A DNA stretch of 6,271 bases. Origin: Patescibacteria group bacterium. Lineage in GTDB: Bacteria; Patescibacteriota; Patescibacteriia; UBA9934. This document shows, piece by piece, positions 1 through 4,257 of this stretch. The stretch's first letter is position 1. Each line of letters opens with the position of its first letter. The position numbers and the translations under genes were made by a program. Location of the stretch: NCBI GenBank assembly GCA_018818445.1, contig JAHISC010000043.1, forward strand, positions 1 to 6,271, written 5' to 3'. A model generated the notes under the pieces. It had not been told where the DNA came from. It worked only from the letters and a program-made list of their open reading frames with translations, and did not search any database.

Positions 1-138
1 ATCATCAACTGAATGCTTTTTGCCATATTCAATGCAGAGTTGGCAATCCGGCATTTTTAGTTGACAGTAAGTCGTGGCTTTTGGAATAAGAATAAAAGTA
101 TCTAATTTGATACCTCCGATAGTAATCATGTCGTACAT
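1..138 (-). CDS. PfkB-family (ribokinase-like) sugar kinase, N-terminal fragment cut by the window edge
   Basis: The first 46 codons of a minus-strand gene run off the left edge of the window. The start MYDMITIGGIKLDTF resembles the opening of PfkB/ribokinase-family kinases, where a hydrophobic first strand ends in a glycine pair and is followed by a D-x-F/V segment. Three cysteines follow at residues 25, 32 and 35 (spacing C-x6-C-x2-C), which I associate with a PfkB subgroup in candidate-phyla genomes. Members of the family phosphorylate sugars or nucleosides with ATP in the cytoplasm. The substrate cannot be read from this fragment, because the catalytic GAGD-type motif lies outside the window. 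The ATG at 138 was chosen because a TATAAT box lies only 8 nt upstream. The gene starts 9 nt after the methyltransferase stop, so it may also receive read-through transcription. The family call is fairly likely; the role is open. Confidence 0.68.
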   Translation of the reverse strand, partial: MYDMITIGGIKLDTFILIPKATTYCQLKMPDCQLCIEYGKKHSVDD

Positions 139-146
139 ATGAGAGT

Positions 147-152
147 ATTATA
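147..152 (-). promoter_or_regulatory. -10 box of the PfkB-family kinase gene
   Basis: A perfect TATAAT on the minus strand lies 8 nt before the kinase ATG at 138. It overlaps the stop codon of the upstream methyltransferase (148-150). Transcription would begin within about 0-3 nt of the ATG, giving a leaderless or nearly leaderless mRNA. No good -35 match is seen 16-18 nt upstream, and there is no TG extension. The consensus match and position are visible; promoter activity is inferred. Confidence 0.6.
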
Positions 153-690
153 GCGTATTTGTTCCCGATATACGAAACTGCCGGCCGCGATAGACAAACA
201 TTGGCAGTAAATTCTCCTCACGGATGGTGCGCTCTGGCTCTAGATTAGGGAAAGGCCAAACCTCCAAAATTACCAAAGCGTCATTTTTCAATTCTTTAGA
301 AAATTTTTGTGCCAGTTTGTTGTAGATTTTACTCATAAGGAAGACGGTAACCACATCAGCATCACGTAAATCTTTTTTGAAAAGATTGCCATAGTGAATT
401 GTTACCTGCCGACTAAACAGTGATCTAATTTTAGCAACTAAAAAGGGTAGGACTGATATTTCAAAACCTACGGCCAGGATATTTGGATTTTTTTTTGCAG
501 CAGCGAAGAGTAGGGTACCCGATCCACAACCAAGATCGTAAACTTTAGCACCATCGAATAAATCAAGGCATTCAATCATTCGTTGCGTTTGTTTTGGTTT
601 GGTTGGAACCCAGGGGGCAGCAGAAATTCCAGCATATGCAGCAGTTCCGATCACAACAAACAAAATGGCGTAGAGGATGTAGACAAGCAT
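148..690 (-). CDS. Membrane-anchored class I SAM-dependent methyltransferase
   Basis: This gene encodes a 180-residue protein. A single hydrophobic helix (about residues 2-24) is followed by the PWVPT segment (26-30) and a Rossmann methyltransferase core. Motif I is DLGCGSG (52-58), which binds S-adenosylmethionine. A strand then ends in the acidic residue E77 of GFEIS, the expected ribose-binding position. GNLF (101-104) and the hydrophobic ADVVTVFLM stretch (111-119) resemble the middle of the fold. The helix plus P-W/F-V-P layout recalls small membrane-tethered methyltransferases of the FAM173/ATPSCKMT type, which methylate a protein lysine. That likeness is from memory and the substrate here is unknown. 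The ATG at 690 is preferred over an in-frame TTG at 708, which lies only 3 nt after the pseudouridine synthase stop; neither has a Shine-Dalgarno sequence. Its 21-nt gap suggests co-transcription with that gene, so an rRNA or ribosomal protein target is possible but unproven. Confidence 0.78.
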   Translation of the reverse strand: MLVYILYAILFVVIGTAAYAGISAAPWVPTKPKQTQRMIECLDLFDGAKVYDLGCGSGTLLFAAAKKNPNILAVGFEISVLPFLVAKIRSLFSRQVTIHYGNLFKKDLRDADVVTVFLMSKIYNKLAQKFSKELKNDALVILEVWPFPNLEPERTIREENLLPMFVYRGRQFRISGTNTL

Positions 691-711
691 AATTTTTGGT
701 AACTGCAAAAG

Positions 712-1404
712 TTATTTTACTGCCTCAAGCAAGCCTCGGCGTTCTTTTTTTGTCAGTTCTCGCCAGTTACCCTCGCCTAAACTACCAAGTTCAACATTAA
801 TCACTCGCGTGCGTCTAAGCTTTTTTACTTCATAGCCAAGTTTTTCACACATGCGACGGATTTGACGATTACGTCCCTCTGTAAGAACAATAGAAAACTT
901 TTTGTCGCTTAGTTTTTTGACACGAGCAGGTTTTGTTTTACTGCCCAGGATGACAACTCCGTCTCTCATTTGATCAATAAAGCTGCGCGTAAATTTTTTG
1001 TCCAATGTAACCACATACTCCTTTTCGTGTTCACCTCTAGGATGAGTAATTGCCTCGGCAATAGCCCCATTATTGGTTAGCAGCAGTAGTCCTGAAGAGG
1101 CAACATCAAGTCGGCCAACGTGAAAAATTCGTTCACCAACATCAACCCAATCAGCCAAGGTGTTATGCAACTTTGGGTCAAAGCTACAAATTACTCCAGC
1201 TGGTTTATGGAAGGCAATATAAATGTCTTCCTTGCCCTCGTTAATAATCGGTGTGTCATCAATAATAACTGAATCAGTATTGTTAACTTGATCTCCAAGT
1301 TTTGCACCACGATTATTAATTAAAACGCGGCCTTCTTCAATTAAGGCATCGGCTTTTCTTCGCGAACAATAGCCAGAATCGGCAATAAATTTGTTTAGTC
1401 TCAT
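712..1404 (-). CDS. 23S rRNA/tRNA pseudouridine synthase, RsuA/RluB/RluF family
   Basis: This 230-residue enzyme converts a specific uridine in structured RNA to pseudouridine. An S4 RNA-binding domain covers about residues 2-60, with the typical opening MRLNKFIADSGYCSRRKAD. The catalytic domain follows. Its signature GRLDVASSGLLLLTNNG (97-113) carries the catalytic aspartate D100. The EGRNRQIRRMCEKLGYEV segment (176-193) is the conserved C-terminal motif of this family. The end, KLRRTRVINVELGSLGEGNW followed by R-E-L-T, is closer to what I remember of RluF (23S U2604) than RluB, but target-site assignment is not secure. The open frame extends 21 codons further upstream. The ATG at 1404 is chosen because the S4 domain begins there and a -10 box lies 9 nt upstream. 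It heads a unit with the methyltransferase and is divergent from the orphan gene at 1493. Confidence 0.92.
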   Translation of the reverse strand: MRLNKFIADSGYCSRRKADALIEEGRVLINNRGAKLGDQVNNTDSVIIDDTPIINEGKEDIYIAFHKPAGVICSFDPKLHNTLADWVDVGERIFHVGRLDVASSGLLLLTNNGAIAEAITHPRGEHEKEYVVTLDKKFTRSFIDQMRDGVVILGSKTKPARVKKLSDKKFSIVLTEGRNRQIRRMCEKLGYEVKKLRRTRVINVELGSLGEGNWRELTKKERRGLLEAVK

Positions 1405-1413
1405 ATTACAGGC

Positions 1414-1441
1414 ATTGTAGCACAGCATCTTGACTTGTACA
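1414..1441 (-). promoter_or_regulatory. Promoter of the pseudouridine synthase unit (extended -10)
   Basis: The minus strand reads TGCTACAAT at 1422-1414, an extended -10 (TG-n-TACAAT), 9 nt upstream of the ATG at 1404. A partial -35 match, TGTACA (1436-1441), sits at a 16-nt spacing. The predicted transcript begins about 2-3 nt before the ATG. The site overlaps the candidate plus-strand promoter for the divergent orphan gene, so the two may interfere. The sequence match is direct; function is inferred. Confidence 0.55.
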
Positions 1442-1458
1442 GCCAGAGATGTTAGTTT
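1430..1458 (+). promoter_or_regulatory. Candidate promoter of the plus-strand orphan gene
   Basis: TTGACT (1430-1435) matches the -35 consensus at five of six positions. After a 17-nt spacer comes TAGTTT (1453-1458), a weak -10. Transcription would start near 1465, leaving a leader of about 28 nt that contains the Shine-Dalgarno sequence at 1482-1487. The TTG of the -35 box also begins the open frame upstream of the chosen start, but it would then be untranscribed. Confidence 0.42.
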
Positions 1459-1481
1459 TAAAGCCACTTTAATGAATCCAC

Positions 1482-1487
1482 GGAGGT
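1482..1487 (+). promoter_or_regulatory. Strong Shine-Dalgarno site fixing a GTG start
   Basis: GGAGGT lies 5 nt before the GTG at 1493, ideal spacing for anti-Shine-Dalgarno pairing. This decides the start of the orphan gene over the ATG at 1472 and the TTG at 1430, neither of which has such a site. I see no comparable site before any other gene in the window. Confidence 0.8.
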
Positions 1488-1492
1488 GTTTA

Positions 1493-1792
1493 GTGGGACA
1501 AATCGTTCATTTTTTCAAAGGTCCGACCATGGAGTCGGTCGTGTCACCCCAGGGAGATGAGCCAAGCAGAGCCTTGGTCTATGTTCAGGGCTATGTGGTC
1601 GGGGAATCTAGACCGCGTATGTGGGAGCTCGAGCTTCAGAAGGTTTCTCAGCAGGGAAATCTGGTTTTCATCTTGGGAATGTGCTGGCTGGTCGATCGCG
1701 ATGAACGACGTCTGACCGAGCAGCCGGTGCAGTACACAGGCCACATGATCTGGGTTAATAATCTGGCCCAAGGGGTACTTCTAACGGATTAG
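1493..1792 (+). CDS. Unrecognised GC-rich 99-residue protein (orphan gene on its own transcription unit)
   Basis: This reading frame encodes 99 residues from a GTG start and ends at TAG. I do not recognise the product. No signal peptide, clear membrane helix or known motif is visible. The chain alternates hydrophobic and polar residues (ALVYVQGYVV at 27-36, WELELQKV at 44-51, NLVFILGMCWLVDRDERR at 55-72, MIWVNNLAQGVLL at 85-97), which suggests a small beta-rich fold. A single cysteine lies at residue 63. Coding is supported by the strong Shine-Dalgarno site, a candidate promoter and an intrinsic terminator 28 nt after the stop. Codon choice is GC-ending (CAG, CTG, GTC, GAG are common). Base composition is about 53% GC by count, against about 42% over 721-1020 in the neighbouring gene. 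It is the only plus-strand gene, between a divergent and a convergent neighbour. The contrast suggests either recent acquisition or a gene class under different codon selection. A structured RNA is less likely given the regular codon pattern. Confidence 0.72.
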   Translation: MGQIVHFFKGPTMESVVSPQGDEPSRALVYVQGYVVGESRPRMWELELQKVSQQGNLVFILGMCWLVDRDERRLTEQPVQYTGHMIWVNNLAQGVLLTD

Positions 1793-1809
1793 TACCTGGG
1801 TCTCAGGTA
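1793..1809 (+). other. Perfect hairpin directly after the orphan stop codon
   Basis: TACCTG (1793-1798) and CAGGTA (1804-1809) form a 6-bp perfect stem with a 5-nt loop, starting at the base after the TAG stop. No T-run follows, so it is not a terminator by itself. It could stabilise the 3' end of the mRNA or be chance. Confidence 0.4.
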
Positions 1810-1819
1810 AGTTCGTTCG

Positions 1820-1860
1820 ACGGTCGGGTTCCTCTAGGGGCTCGACCGTTTAAGTTTTTA
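1820..1860 (+). terminator. Intrinsic terminator of the orphan gene
   Basis: ACGGTCGGG (1820-1828) pairs with CTCGACCGT (1841-1849) to form a 9-bp stem with one G-U pair. The 12-nt loop can close further through CC/GG. A T-rich tail follows (TTTAAGTTTTTA, to 1860). Position and direction fit termination of the plus-strand gene 28 nt after its stop. Confidence 0.75.
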
Positions 1861-1870
1861 ATAAAATAAA

Positions 1871-1917
1871 ATCACCATCTCGAGCCTAAATACAGGCAAT
1901 CAGGATGGTGATATTTT
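1871..1917. terminator. Bidirectional terminator between the convergent units
   Basis: ATCACCATC (1871-1879) and GATGGTGAT (1904-1912) form a 9-bp perfect stem. An inner GCCT/AGGC pair (1883-1886 and 1893-1896) narrows the loop. On the plus strand it is followed by ATTTTT; on the minus strand by TTTATTTTATT. It begins 6 nt after the minus-strand stop of the 69-residue membrane protein, so its main role is probably to end the transketolase unit. It could also be a back-up for the orphan gene. Confidence 0.7.
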
Positions 1918-1918
1918 T

Positions 1919-2128
1919 CTAGACTAGTATTAGGGCGTAGATGGCCAAAGCCAAAGCCACGGTAAAGAATACCGCACCAATAAAACACTTATAGTCAGGT
2001 TTACCTTTTGCCCCAATTGAACATCCTTTGCAATCTTGCATTGTCACTCGATAAAAGTTGATCCAGGCAAAAATTGTACCACCTGCAAGTACGGCAATTA
2101 GTAAATAGAGCACGTTTATGAGTTCCAT
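1919..2128 (-). CDS. Small two-helix membrane protein with a CxxC loop, coupled to transketolase
   Basis: This gene encodes 69 residues. Two hydrophobic helices (about residues 4-25 and 49-69) flank a short polar loop, and the protein ends two residues after a run of aliphatic residues. The loop contains C33-K-G-C36 and a third cysteine, C48, at the start of helix two. The loop is rich in lysine (K34, K41, K43, K47), so by the positive-inside rule it probably faces the cytoplasm, with both ends outside. I do not recognise a family. The CxxC pair could bind a metal or form a disulfide, but this is speculation. The ATG lies 1 nt after the TAA of the transketolase C-terminal subunit (TAATATG), so translation is very likely coupled; only a weak A-rich stretch precedes it. 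A bidirectional terminator follows the TAG stop. The tight coupling is the main evidence that it is a real gene. Confidence 0.72.
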   Translation of the reverse strand: MELINVLYLLIAVLAGGTIFAWINFYRVTMQDCKGCSIGAKGKPDYKCFIGAVFFTVALALAIYALILV

Positions 2129-2129
2129 A

Positions 2130-3119
2130 TTATTTTTTCTTTTTAATTATTCTTTTAGCGGCGTCGACAATGGCCGGCGCAGTTAATTTAAAATGTTCAA
2201 GAAGCTGTTGCGGTTCGCCTGATTCACCAAATCTGTCTTGCATACCCATCCTTTCGATTGGTACTGGGAACTCGGCACTCAACAATTCGCAAACTGCTGA
2301 ACCCATACCTGCTGCTACTTGAGCTTCTTCAATAGTAATTATTGCACCGCATTCCTTGGCCGCAGTAATAATTGTTTTCTCATCCATTGGTTTGACTGAA
2401 GCGTTGTTGATTACCCTGGCTTCAATTCCAAGCTTAGCTAACTCTTCCGCCGCCATTAAACATTCATAAACAAGCGGACCGCAACCAATTATTGCTAGAT
2501 CGTTTCCATCTCGTAGAACCGTAGCTTTTCCAACTTCAAAAGGCGTTGCTTCAGTAGTAAAAACAGGAGTTTTTTCTCGAGCGAATCTAATATAAACTGG
2601 TCCATCAATCTTTGCCGCGGTTACCGTGGCTTTACGAGTCTCAATATAATCTGCTGGCACCAAAACAGTCATGCCAGGCAGCACGCGCATTAAAGCAATG
2701 TCTTCTAGCATCTGGTGGGTAGCTCCATCCGGACCTACCGACACACCAGTATGTGCTCCAGCTATTTTTACATTCATATTCGGGAGACAAGCAGTTGTGC
2801 GAATTTGTTCCCAGTTACGACCAGGGGAGAAGGCAGCATAGCTAGCAATGAAAACTGTTTTTCCAGCCAAGGTCATACCAGCAGCAATAGCAGCTAGAGA
2901 TTGTTCTGAGACACCCATTTGTACGAAACGGTCTGGAAAAGTTTCTTTAAACCATTCATTACGAGTGGACTCAGTTAGGTCAGCACAAAGAACATAGATG
3001 TTAGGATCTTTTTTTGCAGCTTCAACAACTCCTTCGCCATAACCATTGCGAGTCGGTACTTGCTTTAAAGTATCTTTATTTTTCCAGCCGCGATTAAGTT
3101 TTGGATTCTTGAATTTCAT
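2130..3119 (-). CDS. tktB: Transketolase, C-terminal subunit (pyrimidine-binding and C-terminal domains)
   Basis: This 329-residue subunit forms the second half of transketolase, which moves two-carbon ketol units between sugar phosphates (for example xylulose-5-P and ribose-5-P). It pairs with the product of 3234-4139. The pyrimidine-binding domain spans about residues 20-185. It contains GVSEQ (69-73), whose glutamate E72 activates the thiamine diphosphate ring, and the loop around GPDGATHQMLEDIA (129-142) with H135. The C-terminal domain (about 195-329) includes QDRFGESG (294-301), a well-conserved transketolase and DXS motif. Where transketolases often have E-x-H, this chain has IEEAQ (263-267). 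I prefer the ATG at 3119. An in-frame TTG at 3134 would add five residues, and neither has a Shine-Dalgarno sequence. The end KRIIKKKK overlaps the A-rich leader of the downstream membrane gene. The gene-symbol suffix is a convention for split enzymes; function is secure, but DXS-like or pyruvate dehydrogenase E1-beta identity was considered and judged less likely. Confidence 0.92.
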   Translation of the reverse strand: MKFKNPKLNRGWKNKDTLKQVPTRNGYGEGVVEAAKKDPNIYVLCADLTESTRNEWFKETFPDRFVQMGVSEQSLAAIAAGMTLAGKTVFIASYAAFSPGRNWEQIRTTACLPNMNVKIAGAHTGVSVGPDGATHQMLEDIALMRVLPGMTVLVPADYIETRKATVTAAKIDGPVYIRFAREKTPVFTTEATPFEVGKATVLRDGNDLAIIGCGPLVYECLMAAEELAKLGIEARVINNASVKPMDEKTIITAAKECGAIITIEEAQVAAGMGSAVCELLSAEFPVPIERMGMQDRFGESGEPQQLLEHFKLTAPAIVDAAKRIIKKKK

Positions 3120-3134
3120 ATTTGATGCAATCAA

Positions 3135-3228
3135 GGTTTAAGTTTAAAGGTCAGAGATTCTAGTGAATATTTTTTAGTATGTAACATCCATCTCTTAAAC
3201 CCTCACCCTTTCAACCTGTAACCTTATT
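3135..3228. repeat. Short degenerate GGTT-type repeats and imperfect inverted repeat between the transketolase genes
   Basis: The gap between the two transketolase genes is unusually long for this window. On the minus strand its first part reads as 7-8-nt units: GGTTACA, GGTTGAAA, GGGTGAG, GGTTTAAG (about 3224-3194). Nearer the second gene the related words appear inverted: CTTAAACC (minus strand, 3142-3135) mirrors GGTTTAAG (minus strand, 3201-3194), and ATCTCT (3158-3153) mirrors AGAGAT (3195-3190). The arms could form a loose stem around a central AT-rich loop. No T-run marks it as a terminator. It may be a remnant of an intergenic repeat family or a processing or attenuation element separating the subunits. 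Confidence 0.4.
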
Positions 3229-3233
3229 CATTT

Positions 3234-4139
3234 TTATTGTGCCTCAGAAGTAATTTTCCCTCCCAAGGTTCTAATGTCTCGCAGCGCTTCCTTTAACTGC
3301 TCTTCATGTTTGACTTTATCTTCTGGTCCCTTGCCAGGAGGTGCTCCGTGCCAACGAAAATCATTTTCCATAAAATCTACTCCCTTGCCTGGGATGGTGT
3401 GAGCGATAATAACTACTGGTTGCTCCCAAACTGTTTTCGCATAAGAGCAGGCATCGACAAACTCACGAATATTATGACCGTCAACTTCAACAACATGAAA
3501 GTTAAATGCTTCGAATTTATCTTTCAAAGGTTCAAGCGGCATGATGTCTTCTGTGTTGCCATCAATTTGAATATTATTGCGATCAATAATCCAAGTTAGA
3601 TTGTGCAAAGCGTGCTTCCCAGCAAACATGGCTGCTTCCCAAGTGATGCCAGCTTCCAATTCACCATCTGACATTACACAATAAACGTGCCAGTGAGCAT
3701 CTTCTTGTTTTCCTATATAAGCCAAGCCAGCAGATTGTGGTGAACCGTCACCTAATGGGCCTGAAGTATTTTCTAAAGCAGGCATCCAAGAAGTTTCCGG
3801 ATGGCCTTGCAACGCCGAGCCAAGCTTACGTAGTGTGGCTAGTTTTGTTTTAGGAAAATAACCAGCGTGAGCCATGGCTGCATAACGTACTGGAACAACA
3901 TGACCGTTAGAAAGTAGTAGGCGATCTCGGTCAGACCACATTGGTTTTTTTGGATTATGTGCAAGTATGTGAAAATATAAAGCTGTAAAAATGTCTGCTA
4001 GTCCTAGGGGACCGGCGCTGTGGCCGCTACCAGCGATTTCGAGCATTTTTAAAATATCAGTACGAATCTCATTAGCCTTTTTTTCAAGAGAGATTAATTT
4101 TTTTTCAGTTAGTGTAGGAATTTGTCGTATATCTGGCAT
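3234..4139 (-). CDS. tktA: Transketolase, N-terminal subunit (thiamine diphosphate-binding domain)
   Basis: This 301-residue subunit carries the diphosphate-binding half of a split transketolase and acts with the subunit encoded downstream. Recognisable motifs in order are SGHSAGPLGLADI (38-50), LSNGHVVPVRYA (76-87, usually LS-KGH-A-P), GHPE (112-115), TSGPLGDGSPQSAG (125-138) and the cofactor motif MSDGELEAGITWEA (156-169). The cofactor motif closes about 29 residues later at DRNNIQIDG (186-194). WHG (263-265) lies near the end. H40, H80, H113 and H264 correspond to active-site or substrate-binding histidines by motif context. Two departures are visible: S157 replaces the first glycine of the usual GDG, and DGSP (131-134) replaces the common Q/S-G-hydrophobic-S after GPLG. 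The first change I believe is shared by other split enzymes. The ATG at 4139 follows an extended -10 box by 17 nt, with no Shine-Dalgarno sequence. Length fits N-terminal subunits of the family. Confidence 0.93.
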   Translation of the reverse strand: MPDIRQIPTLTEKKLISLEKKANEIRTDILKMLEIAGSGHSAGPLGLADIFTALYFHILAHNPKKPMWSDRDRLLLSNGHVVPVRYAAMAHAGYFPKTKLATLRKLGSALQGHPETSWMPALENTSGPLGDGSPQSAGLAYIGKQEDAHWHVYCVMSDGELEAGITWEAAMFAGKHALHNLTWIIDRNNIQIDGNTEDIMPLEPLKDKFEAFNFHVVEVDGHNIREFVDACSYAKTVWEQPVVIIAHTIPGKGVDFMENDFRWHGAPPGKGPEDKVKHEEQLKEALRDIRTLGGKITSEAQ

Positions 4140-4156
4140 AAAATAGATTTGAGCCT

Positions 4157-4165
4157 ATTATAACA
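4157..4165 (-). promoter_or_regulatory. Extended -10 promoter of the transketolase unit
   Basis: The minus strand reads TGTTATAAT (4165-4157), a perfect -10 with the TG extension that lets promoters work without a good -35; none is seen at 16-18 nt. Predicted transcription starts about 10-11 nt before the ATG at 4139. The leader would be AT-rich and too short to hold a normal Shine-Dalgarno site. Confidence 0.62.
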
Positions 4166-4200
4166 GTTTAGCTCGTTAGTGCGTAGGTTTGAATGTGTAG

Positions 4201-4243
4201 AAAAAAATAAATAAAACAAAAGGACGGCACTTGGCCGCCCCTT
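4201..4243 (-). terminator. Intrinsic terminator after the cupredoxin-like gene
   Basis: On the minus strand AAGGGGCGGC (4243-4234) pairs with GCCGTCCTTT (4228-4219) across a 5-nt loop, a 10-bp stem with two G-U pairs. A long T-rich tail follows to 4201. It lies 14 nt after the TAA at 4258 and separates the rpiB-rpe unit from the transketolase promoter. Confidence 0.85.
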
Positions 4244-4257
4244 AATTCGATATTTTT

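Noticed and set aside
1405..1467. N-terminal extension of the pseudouridine synthase to 1467
   Set aside because: The extra 21 residues are not part of the S4 domain, and the -10 box at 1414-1419 would lie inside the coding region; the ATG at 1404 fits the family start.
1430..1492. Longer N-terminus for the orphan protein (TTG at 1430 or ATG at 1472)
   Set aside because: The TTG coincides with the predicted -35 box, and neither codon has a Shine-Dalgarno site, whereas the GTG at 1493 has an ideal one.
1544..1771. Minus-strand 75-codon open frame opposite the orphan gene
   Set aside because: It has no start-site signal and lies wholly inside the better supported plus-strand gene, which has a Shine-Dalgarno site, promoter and terminator.
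2715..2897. Plus-strand open frame inside the transketolase C-terminal gene
   Set aside because: Antisense shadow of a strongly conserved gene; the product is serine-rich, low in complexity and has no start-site signal.
3135..3228. CRISPR array in the transketolase spacer
   Set aside because: The repeat words are only 7-8 nt, imperfect and contiguous, with no spacers of regular length and no cas genes nearby.
3306..3599. Plus-strand 97-codon open frame inside the transketolase N-terminal gene
   Set aside because: Antisense shadow; the opposite strand encodes clear thiamine diphosphate motifs across the same bases.
2130..4139. Reading the two subunits as DXS or as pyruvate dehydrogenase E1 alpha/beta
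   Set aside because: The N-terminal subunit has transketolase motifs (LSNGH, GHPE, DRNNIQIDG, WHG), and the split sizes of 301 and 329 residues fit two-part transketolases; DXS is a single longer chain and E1 alpha lacks these histidine motifs.
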